Positions 11,250-21,208 of a stretch of DNA of 64,000 bases are shown in pieces. Below the pieces are notes generated by a model. The model was not told the DNA's origin. It searched no databases and was given only the letters and a program-made list of their open reading frames with translations. Positions within the stretch are counted from its first letter, which is position 1; every line of letters starts with the position of its first letter. The translations under genes and the position numbers were made by a program. The stretch covers positions 29,474 through 93,473 of the forward strand of contig JAQBPR010000093.1 of the NCBI GenBank assembly GCA_028287395.1, in the 5' to 3' direction. The DNA is from Bacilli bacterium (GTDB taxonomy: Bacteria; Bacillota; Bacilli; Paenibacillales; NBRC-103111).

Positions 11250-12485
11250 TTAAAATTTAATATTGCGAATGCGTTCAATCGCTCGTTCTGTATTCTCACG
11301 ACTGCCAAAAGCCGTTAAGCGGAAATATCCTTCGCCGCTTTGTCCGAAACCAACACCAGGTGTACCTACAATGTTTGCTTCCTGCAGCAATTTATCGAAA
11401 AACTCCCATGAACCAATGCCTTTCGGCGCTTTCAACCAAATGTAAGGTGCGTTCACCCCGCCGTACACTTCAAAGCCTAAGCTTGAAATGCCCTCGCGAA
11501 TAATTTTAGCATTGGTCATGTAGTAATTCACCAGCTTGCTGATTTGCTCCTTGCCAGCTTCCGAATAAATCGCTGCTGCGCCTTTTTGCGTGATGTAGGA
11601 AACGCCGTTAAATTTCGTCGTTTGTCTCCGATTCCACAAATCGTTAACTGTGATTGGATTCCCTTGTTCGTCCAACGCTTTTAATTCTTTCGGAACAACC
11701 GTATAAGCACAGCGTACACCCGTAAAACCTGCTGTTTTGGATAGACTGCGGAATTCAATCGCCACTTCGCGCGCCCCTTCAATTTCATAAATACTGCGCG
11801 GCACATCTTCCTCTTGAATATAAGCCTCATAGGCAGAATCGTATAAAATAATACATTGGTTCGCCTTGGCAAAATCCACCCATTTTTTCAATTCCGCCTT
11901 GGAAAGCGTCATTCCCGTCGGATTATTCGGGTAACAAAGGTAGATTAAATCCACTTTACGATCGGGTAAAGATGGAATGAACTTATTTTCGGAATTGCAC
12001 GGCAAGTAAACAATATTTTCGTAGCGATTCGTCAGCTTGTTGTAATTTCCTGAGCGTCCAGCCATGACATTGCTGTCCACATAAACCGGGTAAACCGGAT
12101 CCGTTACAGCTATAACACTGTCTCCGCTAAAAATTTCCTGAATATTGCTGACATCGCATTTCGAGCCATCACTGACAAAAACCTCGTTCGTTTGAATCGT
12201 AATTCCACGAGCCGCATAATCATGTTCGACAATTTGCTGCAACAAGAAATCGTACCCTTGCTCGGGTCCATAGCCTTTAAATGTTTTTTCATTCGTCATA
12301 TCTTCCACAGCCGCATGAAGTCCAGCAATGACAGCATCCGGAAGCGGACGCGTTACATCGCCGATTCCTAAACTAATAATGTCCGCTTTGGGGTTCTCGC
12401 TGATGAATTTGTTTCTTCTCTTCGCAATCTCAGAAAATAAATAACTGCCTTGCAGCTGTAGATAATTTTGATTTACTTTTGCCAT
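11250..12485 (-). CDS. dapL: LL-diaminopimelate aminotransferase
   Basis: Converts tetrahydrodipicolinate directly to LL-diaminopimelate with glutamate as amino donor, bypassing the succinylase or acetylase steps; the product feeds lysine and peptidoglycan. 411 aa, fold-type I PLP enzyme. The substrate motif CYPNNPTG is at residues 184-191 and the Schiff-base lysine is K250 in [10 protein letters not shown]. The N-terminus ([17 protein letters not shown]) is typical of the plant/Chlamydia DapL group. A GGGAG ribosome binding site precedes ATG. It sits between rluD and pyrR, a place with no such gene in B. subtilis. Confidence 0.92.
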   Translation of the reverse strand: MAKVNQNYLQLQGSYLFSEIAKRRNKFISENPKADIISLGIGDVTRPLPDAVIAGLHAAVEDMTNEKTFKGYGPEQGYDFLLQQIVEHDYAARGITIQTNEVFVSDGSKCDVSNIQEIFSGDSVIAVTDPVYPVYVDSNVMAGRSGNYNKLTNRYENIVYLPCNSENKFIPSLPDRKVDLIYLCYPNNPTGMTLSKAELKKWVDFAKANQCIILYDSAYEAYIQEEDVPRSIYEIEGAREVAIEFRSLSKTAGFTGVRCAYTVVPKELKALDEQGNPITVNDLWNRRQTTKFNGVSYITQKGAAAIYSEAGKEQISKLVNYYMTNAKIIREGISSLGFEVYGGVNAPYIWLKAPKGIGSWEFFDKLLQEANIVGTPGVGFGQSGEGYFRLTAFGSRENTERAIERIRNIKF

Positions 12486-12509
12486 AAAAATCTCCCTTTT
12501 TTTTATTTT

Positions 12510-12539
12510 ACTTTACCATTTTTTGCGGCTCGCATTCAA
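12510..12539 (-). promoter_or_regulatory. Possible dapL promoter
   Basis: TTGAAT (12539-12534), 18-bp spacer, TAAAGT (12515-12510), 25 nt upstream of the dapL start. The matches are partial. It would allow dapL expression apart from lspA-rluD. Confidence 0.35.
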
Positions 12540-12568
12540 CCATCAAATCGTTTACAACTTGCTAACCT

Positions 12569-13507
12569 TTATTTTGAACGCAAATCAGCAAGCAATTGCT
12601 TCATATCTTCCGGCAGCGGCGCAGCGAACTCCAAATATTCACCTGTCCGCGGGTGTACAAACCCAAGCACTTCAGCATGCAGCGCTTGTCCGACTATAAA
12701 TTCATTCCGTCCCCGGCCATAAGTCGGGTCGCCCACCAACGGATGGTGAATAAATTTCATATGTACACGGATTTGATGCGTGCGACCGGTTTCTAATTTA
12801 AGCTCAAGCAAGGTATGATCCTTCAAGCGTTCTTGTACAACGAAATGGGTGATCGATTGCTTGCTGTTGCGCTCCGTCACGACAAAAAGCTTGCGATCGA
12901 AAGGATCTCTGCCTATTGGCGCATCCACTGTTCCATGCTCATGCATTATGACACCTTGAACAATCGCGACATATTTACGAGTGACCGAATGATTTTTCAG
13001 CTGTTCCGCTAAGCCTGCATGAGCCAAATCGTTTTTGGCAGCCATGATCAAACCGGAAGTATCCTTATCGATACGATGAACGATTCCAGGACGAAGCACG
13101 CCGTTGATGCCTGATAAATCGCGACAGTGAAACATTAATCCGTTAACCAGAGTGCCGTTATAATGTCCAGGAGCCGGATGAACCACCATACCACGCGGTT
13201 TGTTGACGACGATCACATCGCTGTCCTCATAAACCACATCCAATTCCATCTCTTCTGCTTCGATATCCAGTTCAATCGCATCGGGAATGAGCAGTATAAT
13301 TGCATCATTGGTGTGCAGCTTGTAGTTGGTTTTTACTTCACGCCCGTTAACCTTGACATGACCTTCTTTGACCCACTGCTGAATTTGTGTTCGCGAAAAG
13401 CCTTCTTCCAACGACTCCGCAATGTACTTATCAATTCGTTCACCTGTTTGTTCTTGTTCCACTATAAATTCGTGGAGATTCCTCTGATCATGATCCGTAG
13501 GATTCAT
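12569..13507 (-). CDS. RluD-family 23S rRNA pseudouridine synthase (YlyB-like)
   Basis: Isomerises specific uridines, probably in 23S rRNA. The N-terminal S4 RNA-binding domain covers about residues 19-80. The catalytic motif HRIDKDTSGL contains the nucleophilic Asp at about residue 147, and GRTHQIRVH follows. The longest frame would overlap lspA by 62 nt. The ATG at 13507 has GAAGAGGAAA upstream, starts MNPTDHDQRN and overlaps lspA by only 20 nt, so it is preferred (312 aa). The lspA-rluD pairing is conserved in Bacilli, where the gene is ylyB. Confidence 0.88.
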   Translation of the reverse strand: MNPTDHDQRNLHEFIVEQEQTGERIDKYIAESLEEGFSRTQIQQWVKEGHVKVNGREVKTNYKLHTNDAIILLIPDAIELDIEAEEMELDVVYEDSDVIVVNKPRGMVVHPAPGHYNGTLVNGLMFHCRDLSGINGVLRPGIVHRIDKDTSGLIMAAKNDLAHAGLAEQLKNHSVTRKYVAIVQGVIMHEHGTVDAPIGRDPFDRKLFVVTERNSKQSITHFVVQERLKDHTLLELKLETGRTHQIRVHMKFIHHPLVGDPTYGRGRNEFIVGQALHAEVLGFVHPRTGEYLEFAAPLPEDMKQLLADLRSK

Positions 13508-14000
13508 TGTTTTTTCCTCTTCCCTCTTTGGCCCAGCCAAGTAAAGCATCGATACAAATAAGCGCTACACCAATGCAGATTGCTGAATCTGCTAAATTAA
13601 ATATCGCAAACGAATAATCCACGGCATGTCCGAAAATCGTGAATTGAAAATGAAAGGCTAAAAAATCAACAACCTCTCCATGCAGCGCGCGATCCAGAAA
13701 ATTTCCAACCGCCCCGCCAAGCAATAAGCTTAAAGCTATACCCAACAGCCGTTTATTTTCTTTGATCACTTTTCGCATATACCAAACGATGCCGCCAACC
13801 ACTATAATCGTTACAGTAATAAAAAACCAACGTTGATCCTGCAAAATGCCAAAGGCCGCTCCACGATTACGATGCGAAGTGATCTGAAAAAATTCACCGA
13901 TCACAGAATGTGTTTCATATAGCTTAAGGTTGTGCACAATGAGCAATTTAGAGCATTGATCGATTAAAAAGACGACTAAAGCCACAATATAATAAGCCAA
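13488..14000 (-). CDS. lspA: Lipoprotein signal peptidase II
   Basis: Membrane aspartyl protease that cleaves prolipoproteins after lipid modification. 170 aa with four hydrophobic segments. The catalytic aspartates are D112 in EVVDF and D138 in FNLADS; NRGAAF near 45-50 and GNFLDR near 99-104 are also conserved. Translation starts at TTG, preceded by AAGGAGG 7 nt upstream. The 5' UTR carries two tandem copies of the double-hairpin element at 14017-14092. In this window likely substrates include the oppA and DUF4349 lipoproteins. Confidence 0.92.
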   Translation of the reverse strand: MAYYIVALVVFLIDQCSKLLIVHNLKLYETHSVIGEFFQITSHRNRGAAFGILQDQRWFFITVTIIVVGGIVWYMRKVIKENKRLLGIALSLLLGGAVGNFLDRALHGEVVDFLAFHFQFTIFGHAVDYSFAIFNLADSAICIGVALICIDALLGWAKEGRGKNNESYGS

Positions 14001-14016
14001 TTAAAATCCTCCTTAA

Positions 14017-14092
14017 AGTTTTCGTTAGAAAACTTGCTTCGAAAGCATAAACTTAGTTTTCGTTAGAAAACTTGCTTCGAAAGCATAAACTT
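14017..14092. repeat. Two tandem 38-bp copies of a double-hairpin element before the lspA ribosome binding site
   Basis: Exact direct repeats at 14017-14054 and 14055-14092. On the minus strand each contains hairpin 1 TGCTT-TCG-AAGCA and, immediately after, hairpin 2 AGTTTTC-TAAC-GAAAACT. The proximal hairpin 2 ends 2 nt before the AAGGAGG of lspA. Related single copies with different but pairing-preserving sequences stand before sigE (24136-24164) and murE (45259-45294). Confidence 0.9.
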
Positions 14093-14193
14093 TGTTTAAT
14101 CTTTCTATAAACGCAAGCAATTACCTTTCCTAATAATCCGCTATAAGGTGAATGATAGGTAGGAGCAAGCTCTAGAGAAAGGAGTTAACCATC

Positions 14194-14928
14194 ATGAATT
14201 CATTATCCCAAGATCAAATCAAAGATCTTGAAAAATTACTGCTTGAAGAAAAAACAAACCTGGAAAAACGCATAGATCAAAGTAACCATTTCGGACTAGA
14301 ATCTTCCTATAGAGAATCCCCAGGTGAATTGTCCAGTTACGATAACCATCCTGCAGATACAGGTACCGAATTGTTTGAACAAGGAAAGGACCTTGCACTG
14401 AACGAAAATGCAGAAAACCATTTACGTGAAGTAACGGAAGCTCTAGACAGGATCCAAAAAAATAATTATGGTTCATGCGTCGAATGCGGAAAAACCATAC
14501 CTTATGAACGACTGCTCGTCGTTCCAGAAACTCATTTCTGTATTGCCCATGTACCCGAACGCGACATATCGGAATATCGCCCGGTTGAAGAGAAGATTAT
14601 GTCTCACCCGTTCGGCCGAACCAGCTTGGATGAGCGCTCGGATCAGAACCAATTTGACGGTGAAGATGCGTGGCAAATTGTCGAAAGCTGGGGCAACTCC
14701 GATTCGCCTGCTATGTCCGAAGATCGCGAAGTTCACAATTATAACGAAATGTTTATTGAAGCAGATGAAAATGATGGCTATGTTGAAGATTTCGAAAGCT
14801 TCATTGCTACCGACATATATGGCAAGGAAGTATCTATCGTGCGCAATAAAGCTTACCGCAATTACATGGCAAATCAAGAAGGAGAGCCACTTTTAGAGCC
14901 TGAATTATTAGATAATGAAAACAATTAG
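14194..14928 (+). CDS. DksA/TraR-type zinc-finger protein (YlyA/YteA-like)
   Basis: 244 aa, the only confident plus-strand gene in the window. The N-terminal half is acidic and predicted coiled coil (about residues 5-35). The zinc-finger-like motif runs CVECGKTIPYERL to CIAH at about residues 95-119, so the fourth ligand is His rather than Cys. The C-terminal half is acidic. Family members bind RNA polymerase. The B. subtilis relative ylyA also lies between ileS and lspA. AGAAAGGAG precedes ATG. Its stop codon overlaps that of the convergent DUF5665 gene by 3 nt. Confidence 0.8.
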   Translation: MNSLSQDQIKDLEKLLLEEKTNLEKRIDQSNHFGLESSYRESPGELSSYDNHPADTGTELFEQGKDLALNENAENHLREVTEALDRIQKNNYGSCVECGKTIPYERLLVVPETHFCIAHVPERDISEYRPVEEKIMSHPFGRTSLDERSDQNQFDGEDAWQIVESWGNSDSPAMSEDREVHNYNEMFIEADENDGYVEDFESFIATDIYGKEVSIVRNKAYRNYMANQEGEPLLEPELLDNENN

Positions 14929-15257
14929 CGAATATTGAGCTGCATTTGCACTTCCTTGACGATATAAGAAATAAAATTACCGATTATCGGGATGTTAAGT
15001 GTCACGAGCGCATTAAGTAAATACACAATCACGGATGCAATAAGTGTAAAACCAATAGCGAGACCGACTCCACGCGACAATCCAGCGATAAAATTGGTTA
15101 ATATGAGCTTTCGCGGACTATTCAATAACTGAATATAGTCCGCAATTGTCGTATGTTCCATATCTTTAGCTATTTTTTTAATTTTCCCACTCATCTCGGC
15201 TAGTATTCGGCCTTGATCTTTTTTAAGCTGCACAGGCACATTTCTGATCTTACGCAT
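14925..15257 (-). CDS. DUF5665 domain membrane protein
   Basis: About 110 aa. A basic N-terminus ([17 protein letters not shown]) is followed by an amphipathic stretch, then two hydrophobic segments at about residues 53-80 and 85-100. The function is unknown. The ATG at 15257 overlaps the ileS stop by 8 nt and gives the recognisable start; an upstream ATG at 15284 lies well inside ileS and is less likely. It is co-transcribed with ileS and is the last gene of that unit. Confidence 0.7.
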   Translation of the reverse strand: MRKIRNVPVQLKKDQGRILAEMSGKIKKIAKDMEHTTIADYIQLLNSPRKLILTNFIAGLSRGVGLAIGFTLIASVIVYLLNALVTLNIPIIGNFISYIVKEVQMQLNIR

Positions 15258-18024
15258 CAATTTGTAACTCCACAACCTCTGCACAACGCAGGCAAAGCGT
15301 CGGATGCTGGCTGTGAGAACCGACCTCCGGCGTTACATTCCAGCAGCGCTCGCATTTTTCACCTTCAGCTGCCGATACACGAATAGCCAACTTTTTAAAT
15401 TTGATCGCATCTGATGGTATGGCGGAATTCGAATCCACGGTTTGCACAGTCACTTTTGACACAATAAACAGCTGCTCTAAATCGTTGAATTGAGCCAATA
15501 ACTGTGTTGTTTCTTCGTTGACATATAGGTCAAGTGCGGCACCCAACGCGTTGCCTATCATTTTGTTGCTTCGCGCTTCCTCCAAAGCCTTTAAGGCCTC
15601 ATCACGGATTTCAATAAACTGCAGCCATTTTTGTTCTAAAACTTGATTATATCGCTTGGATTCCAATTTAGGCATATGAGTAAGCTGAACGCTGATCTCA
15701 TCCACACCAGGGATAAATTTCCACATTTCATCCGTAGTATAAGGTAAGATCGGCGCAATCAATTTTGTTATCACTGTTAATGCTTCGTATAAAACCGTCT
15801 GCGCCGCTTTTCTTCCCGCATCGTTCGGAGCGCTGGCATAAAGTCTATCCTTAACAATATCCAAATAAAACGCGCTTAGCTCAATCGCACAAAAATGATG
15901 CACCGACTGATAAACCACATGAAATTCATATTTTTCATATGCGGTTAATACACGTTCTGTCATTCCATCCAGCTGACTTAAAGCAAAACGGTCCAGCTCG
16001 TTCATTTGCTCCAGCTCAACACCATCCGTTTTCGGGTCAAAACCGGTTAAATTACTCACCAAAAAGCGCAGCGTATTGCGTATTTTGCGATATACCTCCG
16101 TGATTTGGTTCAAAATATTATCTGATATGCGTTGATCGGATTGATAATCCGCGGATGAAACCCATAAGCGCAATATATCCGCACCCAATTTATTGCAAAC
16201 TTGATTCGGATCGACTGTATTCCCCAAAGACTTAGACATTTTTTTGCCTTCGCCATCCAAGGTAAATCCGTGACTCAGAATCGCCTTGTATGGCGATTGA
16301 CCGCGTACTGCCGTTCCGGTAATTAACGAAGAATTATACCAGCCGCGATATTGATCTGAGCCTTCCAGGTAAAGATCAGCTGGCCATTGCAGCTCAGGAC
16401 GTGATTCCAGTACAGCAACATGGCTTGACCCGGAATCAAACCATACATCCATGATGTCTTTTTCCTTACGGAAATCTGCATTTCCGCAGTCCGGACAAAC
16501 GCAGCCCTCCGGCAATAATTCCCGCTCATCTTTGATAAACCATGCATTCGAGCCTTCTGCAGCAAAAATACCAGCTACCTTCTCAATCGTCTGCTCATTC
16601 ACAAACGGACGATTGCAATTACGGCAATAAAATATCGGAATTGGCACCCCCCAAGCGCGTTGACGGGAAATACACCAGTCTCCACGATCGGCGATCATAT
16701 TGTGTAAACGAAGCTCACCCCAATGAGGCGTCCATTTGACCTGTTTGATTTGTTCCAGCATCTCCGCGCGGAATTTGTCCACTGAAGCAAACCATTGCTC
16801 TGTAGCACGATAGATGACAGGTTTTTTCGTACGCCAGTCATGAGCATATTGATGCACAACAGAACCCAGCTTCAGCAAATGTCCACTTTCCTGTAAACGA
16901 TCTGTAATGAGCGTATTGGCTTTTTCATAATAAATGCCTTCGTATCCGGGTGCTTCCGCTGTGAATTTACCTTGATCGTCAATCGGACAGAGTACGCCAA
17001 TCTTATAGCGTTGACCGATGCTAAAGTCATCCTCCCCGTGTCCCGGCGCCGTATGAACGCAGCCTGTTCCCGCTTCTAAAGTAACATGCTCGCCTACCAT
17101 TACCAAGGACTCCCGATCATAAAATGGATGCTGGCAAGTAACGAATTCTAACTCCGCGCCCTTCACACGAGAAAGCACCTTAGCGTCGTTCCATTCCATT
17201 TCTTTCGCGGCAGCCTCCAGCAAGCCTTCAGCTACCACATATTTTTTACCGTTCACTTCAACTACAACATATACAAACTCCGGGTGCACACTAATTCCCA
17301 AATTGGCAGGAAGTGTCCAAGGCGTTGTCGTCCAAATCACAATTGCTGCGTCTTCGGGCAGCTTGCCTTTACCATCCTTCACTTGAAAAGCGACAAAAAT
17401 GGACGGAGATGTTTTTTCCTTATATTCAATTTCAGCTTCAGCCAAAGCACTTTCCGAGGAAGGAGACCAATAAACGGGTTTTAGTCCCTTGTAAATATAC
17501 CCCTTCTTGACCATATCGCCAAAAACGCGAATTTGCTGCGCTTCATATTCCGGCTGCAAAGTAATATAAGGATTTTTCCAATCGCCGCGGACCGCCAAAC
17601 GTTGAAACTGCAGCTTTTGTTTTTCAATCCAACCCAATGCGTACTCTTTGCAATATTCTCTGAACTCGGAAACGTCCATTTTTTTGCGATCCACTTTACC
17701 GCTGTTGGCAATAGCTTGTTCAATCGGCAAACCGTGTGTATCCCAGCCCGGTACAAAAGGCGCGTCAAAGCCTTGCAGCGATTTATACCTTACAATGATA
17801 TCCTTCAAAATTTTATTCAATGCGTGCCCGATATGAATATCGCCATTTGCAAATGGAGGGCCGTCATGCAAAATAAATTTCGGCTTCCCTTTACGCTTCT
17901 GCTGCACCTGCGCATAAATATCAATTTCGTCCCACCATTGCTGAATTTTCGGTTCTGCTTGCGGTAAATTACCACGCATTGGGAAATCAGTCTGCGGCAA
18001 GTTCAAAGTTTTTCCATAATCCAT
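15250..18024 (-). CDS. ileS: Isoleucyl-tRNA synthetase
   Basis: Class I synthetase charging tRNA-Ile, 924 aa. The HIGH motif is in [12 protein letters not shown] near residues 61-70 and KMSKS is in [12 protein letters not shown] near residue 600. The CP1 editing domain lies between, with [11 protein letters not shown] near residue 233. The C-terminal zinc-binding cysteines are in CERCW and CLRC. These features fit the bacterial zinc-containing, mupirocin-sensitive type rather than the eukaryote-like type. Expression is controlled by the T-box leader and promoter just upstream. Confidence 0.96.
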   Translation of the reverse strand: MDYGKTLNLPQTDFPMRGNLPQAEPKIQQWWDEIDIYAQVQQKRKGKPKFILHDGPPFANGDIHIGHALNKILKDIIVRYKSLQGFDAPFVPGWDTHGLPIEQAIANSGKVDRKKMDVSEFREYCKEYALGWIEKQKLQFQRLAVRGDWKNPYITLQPEYEAQQIRVFGDMVKKGYIYKGLKPVYWSPSSESALAEAEIEYKEKTSPSIFVAFQVKDGKGKLPEDAAIVIWTTTPWTLPANLGISVHPEFVYVVVEVNGKKYVVAEGLLEAAAKEMEWNDAKVLSRVKGAELEFVTCQHPFYDRESLVMVGEHVTLEAGTGCVHTAPGHGEDDFSIGQRYKIGVLCPIDDQGKFTAEAPGYEGIYYEKANTLITDRLQESGHLLKLGSVVHQYAHDWRTKKPVIYRATEQWFASVDKFRAEMLEQIKQVKWTPHWGELRLHNMIADRGDWCISRQRAWGVPIPIFYCRNCNRPFVNEQTIEKVAGIFAAEGSNAWFIKDERELLPEGCVCPDCGNADFRKEKDIMDVWFDSGSSHVAVLESRPELQWPADLYLEGSDQYRGWYNSSLITGTAVRGQSPYKAILSHGFTLDGEGKKMSKSLGNTVDPNQVCNKLGADILRLWVSSADYQSDQRISDNILNQITEVYRKIRNTLRFLVSNLTGFDPKTDGVELEQMNELDRFALSQLDGMTERVLTAYEKYEFHVVYQSVHHFCAIELSAFYLDIVKDRLYASAPNDAGRKAAQTVLYEALTVITKLIAPILPYTTDEMWKFIPGVDEISVQLTHMPKLESKRYNQVLEQKWLQFIEIRDEALKALEEARSNKMIGNALGAALDLYVNEETTQLLAQFNDLEQLFIVSKVTVQTVDSNSAIPSDAIKFKKLAIRVSAAEGEKCERCWNVTPEVGSHSQHPTLCLRCAEVVELQIDA

Positions 18025-18051
18025 CCATGTACACCCCTTTGTTTTCGTCCA

Positions 18052-18092
18052 AAAATAAAAAAAACCTTCATCCCAAAAAGGGACGAAAGGTT
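18052..18092 (-). terminator. T-box regulated terminator upstream of ileS
   Basis: Minus-strand AACCTTTCGTCCC and GGGATGAAGGTT form a long stem around TTTTT, followed by eight T. It lies 14-18 nt after the conserved T-box sequence, which can pair with the 5' arm to form the antiterminator. Confidence 0.9.
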
Positions 18093-18324
18093 ATCTCGCG
18101 GTACCACCCTCATAAGATTAGCCTGTAAAGCAAGCTGATTTGCTAATCCCACTCGACGATTGCTAACGGAATCACCCGATGCTCTTTACGAATTTCTTTT
18201 TTCAAGAGATACTCATGGATGATATTCCAACGTTAACGAAAATTAGGCTCACACCGTTCCCTAAATCGCTGATTCCATTAGCTCGTTGTACTTGTTCCAG
18301 TCATCGCTTTTAAGCCATTTAATT
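18093..18324 (-). promoter_or_regulatory. T-box riboswitch (tRNA-Ile sensing) leader of ileS
   Basis: The conserved T-box GGGTGGTACCGCG lies at 18110-18097 on the minus strand. Stem I contains GGTGTGAGCC and, on its 3' side, GGAATATC, where ATC at 18223-18221 would be the isoleucine specifier codon. Uncharged tRNA-Ile is expected to stabilise the antiterminator and raise ileS expression. Confidence 0.9.
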
Positions 18325-18330
18325 AAAAGC

Positions 18331-18359
18331 AGTATATCCAATTTTCACGGCTACGTCAA
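18331..18359 (-). promoter_or_regulatory. Sigma-A promoter of ileS
   Basis: TTGACG (18359-18354), 17-bp spacer, TATACT (18336-18331). The predicted start near 18324 fits the 5' end of the T-box leader. The -35 element lies 5 nt past the divIVA stop codon. No terminator is seen between divIVA and this promoter. Confidence 0.85.
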
Positions 18360-18364
18360 TAAGC

Positions 18365-18850
18365 TTACGCCTGCTCGATATCCGTTCTCGCCGATTCCAA
18401 CGTTTCCCAGCCTTCTACTTGGATCAATTCCAGCTGCGCTTCAACCAGCATGCGGAAACGCGTACGATAGACAGAAGCTTGCTTTTTCAGCTCTTCAATT
18501 TCTAATGATATTCTACCGGATCTAACCAACGATTCATTAATAATCCGATCTGCATTCTTTTCCGCTTCTTTAAGCACCAATTGCGCTTCCTTTTTGGCGT
18601 TCATTTTGACTTCTTCTGCGGTTTCCTGAGCGACGATCAATGTTTTGCTCAAGGTTTCTTCAATATTGGAGAAATGGTTCAAGCGTTCTTGAATCGTTTG
18701 AATTTGATTTTGCAATTCTTTATTCTCACGAATGGCAGCTTCATAATCTTTAATCACTTGATCCAAAAATTCATTAACTTGGTCTTCGTCATAGCCACGA
18801 AACCCTTTTTTAAATTCTTTATTATGTATATCCAATGGCGTTAATGGCAT
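18365..18850 (-). CDS. divIVA: DivIVA, cell-pole and septum-targeting protein
   Basis: Coiled-coil protein that binds negatively curved membrane at septa and poles and recruits division-site and pole partners. 161 aa. The N-terminal lipid-binding motif [17 protein letters not shown] is at about residues 14-30 and includes the exposed Phe-Arg pair F17-R18. The rest (about 35-140) is heptad-rich coiled coil. A usual length for the family. It lies between ylmH and ileS as in B. subtilis. Confidence 0.94.
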   Translation of the reverse strand: MPLTPLDIHNKEFKKGFRGYDEDQVNEFLDQVIKDYEAAIRENKELQNQIQTIQERLNHFSNIEETLSKTLIVAQETAEEVKMNAKKEAQLVLKEAEKNADRIINESLVRSGRISLEIEELKKQASVYRTRFRMLVEAQLELIQVEGWETLESARTDIEQA

Positions 18851-18942
18851 TGTGCACCTCCAAAAAAATATGAAACTCTAAGACCACTATTTCGACAAAA
18901 AAAATAAAATTCCTGCATTTCCTATTTTAAAAAGTGTAACTT

Positions 18943-19740
18943 TCACATAAACCGACCTATTTGAACACGTATTCTGCCTTTTTTCGACAAGTCCTGGACT
19001 TCCAGAACTTTAAAACGACCTAAGCCCTGTAAAGAAATGATGTCTCCATCCTTCAAAAGCTTGCTGGGGTCTTCCTCTACCTTCCAGTTGACTCTGCATT
19101 TCCCTGCTTTAATCGGTAATAAAGCTTTTGCACGACTTAAACGAAAGGCATCGCTAACAATACCGTCCAAACGCAGCGAAGCGACAGACAAGCTCATTTC
19201 CACTAATGAAGCGCCGCCTGTTTGCAATTGCTCTAGTGGAATGACTTCCGTTTTAACTTTGATCCGGTGGACCTGCTGCAAATGAAGCTGTAGGTAGGAG
19301 CTGATTTCTGCAGCAACCAGACAATGGCATCCCATTTCAAGCACATGAATATCGCCAATTTTGTCTCTTTTCATCCCTAATCCGAGAACGGAGCCCATAA
19401 AGTCTCCATGCGTTAACGATAAGAATTTGCCATCTCCTGCCAAAACGGACAAGACTTCAATCCCTATATCGTCCAGTTCAGAAGCATAATAATCAGGGGC
19501 AATTATAGCACGTTTACGTTCAGCAGCTTCGTAACCGCCATCAAAACGTAAAGAAATATTACTTGTCCTTTGCGCTAATGAAGTTAATATGGAAGCTTGT
19601 CTCGGATCCAGGAAATCCGTCCTCTTCACAGCATGATGCTCACTTGCATGCACAATCCATTCCCAAGCTTTATCGACAAAATGATGCTCATCTGGATGGA
19701 AATGCACATGCAACTGTTTATTCAAGGATTGCAGGCTCAT
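18943..19740 (-). CDS. ylmH: YlmH family S4-domain RNA-binding protein
   Basis: 265 aa. An N-terminal YlmH-type region is followed by a C-terminal S4 domain at about residues 185-245, with SLRLDGIVSDAFRLSRAKA leading into the RNA-binding fold. In recent work on Firmicutes, YlmH is linked to rescue of stalled large ribosomal subunits. Here the function is inferred from family. The ATG overlaps the yggT stop by 4 nt. Confidence 0.88.
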   Translation of the reverse strand: MSLQSLNKQLHVHFHPDEHHFVDKAWEWIVHASEHHAVKRTDFLDPRQASILTSLAQRTSNISLRFDGGYEAAERKRAIIAPDYYASELDDIGIEVLSVLAGDGKFLSLTHGDFMGSVLGLGMKRDKIGDIHVLEMGCHCLVAAEISSYLQLHLQQVHRIKVKTEVIPLEQLQTGGASLVEMSLSVASLRLDGIVSDAFRLSRAKALLPIKAGKCRVNWKVEEDPSKLLKDGDIISLQGLGRFKVLEVQDLSKKGRIRVQIGRFM

Positions 19741-20033
19741 ATAAATGGCTTCACTATAAACTTAAGTACCTCTGCAATTCCCAAAGAGACGTATCTCAAG
19801 GCAATTAAAGCAACAACAGGGGAAATATCAAGCATCCCGCCAATTGGCGGAATTAACTTACGAAATGGAGTCAAATAAGGTTCCACAAGCTTCGCCAGCA
19901 AATCACCCACAAAGCTTTGTCTTACATTGGGCACCCATGAAAGAAATACATAGGCAATGATCATAAACCAGTAAATATTTTCAAGCAGCGCTACATAATT
20001 GTCTATATTCGCCAAGACAGTCAATTCTTTCAC
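19737..20033 (-). CDS. YggT family membrane protein (YlmG)
   Basis: 98 aa with two YggT-type hydrophobic segments (about 12-35 and 63-85) and the conserved [18 protein letters not shown] motif between them. Members are implicated in septum-linked or nucleoid organisation. The open frame can start at GTG overlapping the sepF stop (20033) or at a TTG three codons later that has better spacing to GAGGTGA. The choice is unresolved. Confidence 0.85.
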   Translation of the reverse strand: MKELTVLANIDNYVALLENIYWFMIIAYVFLSWVPNVRQSFVGDLLAKLVEPYLTPFRKLIPPIGGMLDISPVVALIALRYVSLGIAEVLKFIVKPFI

Positions 20034-20470
20034 CTCGATTTGTTATATTCCTCGTTATCTTCACGCATCTCTGTAATCGAACCTTGTATTTCAACGGAGT
20101 CCGGTGTACATAGAAAAATGTTTGGGCCGATCTTGGAAATCGAACCATTAAGTGCATAAACCGTTCCGCTGAGAAAATCAACAATACGCAGCGCTTGATC
20201 CGTACGCACACGATGAAGATTAACCACCACAGGCCGACGCGAACGCAAATGATCGGCAATATCCTGTGTTTCTTCATAAGAACGCGGCTCATTTAGTACC
20301 ACACGGACATTTTTTTGAGAATGAATGCTAACAACATTACCTTTATTTTTACGTTGCTCGAACGCTTTGGTTTCGCCTTCTTCAATAGAATCTGCAATTT
20401 GCTCGCGTTCAATCACTTCTTCTTCCTCTTGCAAGCCTAAAAAGTTCATAAATTTATTCATAACACCCAT
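20030..20470 (-). CDS. sepF: Cell division protein SepF
   Basis: FtsZ-associated membrane anchor that forms rings and shapes the septum. 146 aa. An amphipathic N-terminal helix ([11 protein letters not shown]) binds membrane. An acidic linker follows, and the C-terminal alpha/beta domain spans about residues 55-135, with [21 protein letters not shown] and [19 protein letters not shown] lies 8 nt before ATG. It is followed directly by yggT. Confidence 0.93.
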   Translation of the reverse strand: MGVMNKFMNFLGLQEEEEVIEREQIADSIEEGETKAFEQRKNKGNVVSIHSQKNVRVVLNEPRSYEETQDIADHLRSRRPVVVNLHRVRTDQALRIVDFLSGTVYALNGSISKIGPNIFLCTPDSVEIQGSITEMREDNEEYNKSR

Positions 20471-20491
20471 TATTAAAACCTCCCGTAAGCA

Positions 20492-21190
20492 TCATTTTAG
20501 TTTTCCCACTAGTATAGAGCCAAGTCGTATCCATGTAGCTCCTTCTTCAATAGCCACTTCAAAATCATTAGACATGCCCATAGATAAATGAGGAATTTCA
20601 CAGGTAAATATTTGTCGCGAGTTTAATTCGTCTCTTAAATTACGCAGCTCCCGAAAAACAGGTCGTACCTTCTCAGCTTCTTCTTCATGCGGAGCCATCG
20701 TCATCAATCCAACTATGTTCAATGCAGATAACTTAGATAATTGCTCTGCAAAAGTAAAAAGTTGATCTGGAGGTAAACCATATTTGGTCTCTTCCCCCGA
20801 AACATTCAACTGGATAAAACAATTCACTTGTATCCCAAGCGACAAGGCCTTTTTATTCAGCTCTTCCGCTAAAGTAAGCCTGTCCAAAGAATGAATGTAC
20901 TGGAACTTCCCAATAACGTCCCTTACTTTGTTCGTTTGCAGGTGTCCAATAAAATGCCATTCAGCCTCTGTAGCAAAAGCTTCCCATTTGGCCTGTGCAT
21001 CCTGCCAACGATTTTCACCGACTTTATTAAGCCCACTGCGGATTACTTCACCTGTGATTTTCTCTGTTACATACTTGGTGACAGCGATGATCTGCACCTC
21101 TTCGCGCTTTCTGCCACTCCGAGCACATGCCGCTACAATCCTTCGTTCAACGCTTTCTATTCTTTCCTGAAGCGACAATGACGTTTTCAC
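20492..21190 (-). CDS. YggS family PLP homeostasis protein (YlmE)
   Basis: Single-domain PLP-binding protein, 232 aa, TIM-barrel fold of the alanine racemase N-terminal type. The PLP lysine is in IIAVTKYV near residue 39. The conserved HFIGHLQTNK is near residue 101 and SMGMSNDFEVAIEEG near 204-218. Family members balance vitamin B6 and amino acid pools and have no known catalysis. It lies between pgeF and sepF in the conserved ylm cluster. Confidence 0.92.
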   Translation of the reverse strand: MKTSLSLQERIESVERRIVAACARSGRKREEVQIIAVTKYVTEKITGEVIRSGLNKVGENRWQDAQAKWEAFATEAEWHFIGHLQTNKVRDVIGKFQYIHSLDRLTLAEELNKKALSLGIQVNCFIQLNVSGEETKYGLPPDQLFTFAEQLSKLSALNIVGLMTMAPHEEEAEKVRPVFRELRNLRDELNSRQIFTCEIPHLSMGMSNDFEVAIEEGATWIRLGSILVGKLK

Positions 21191-21208
21191 CTCATCCTGT
21201 TCTCGAGC

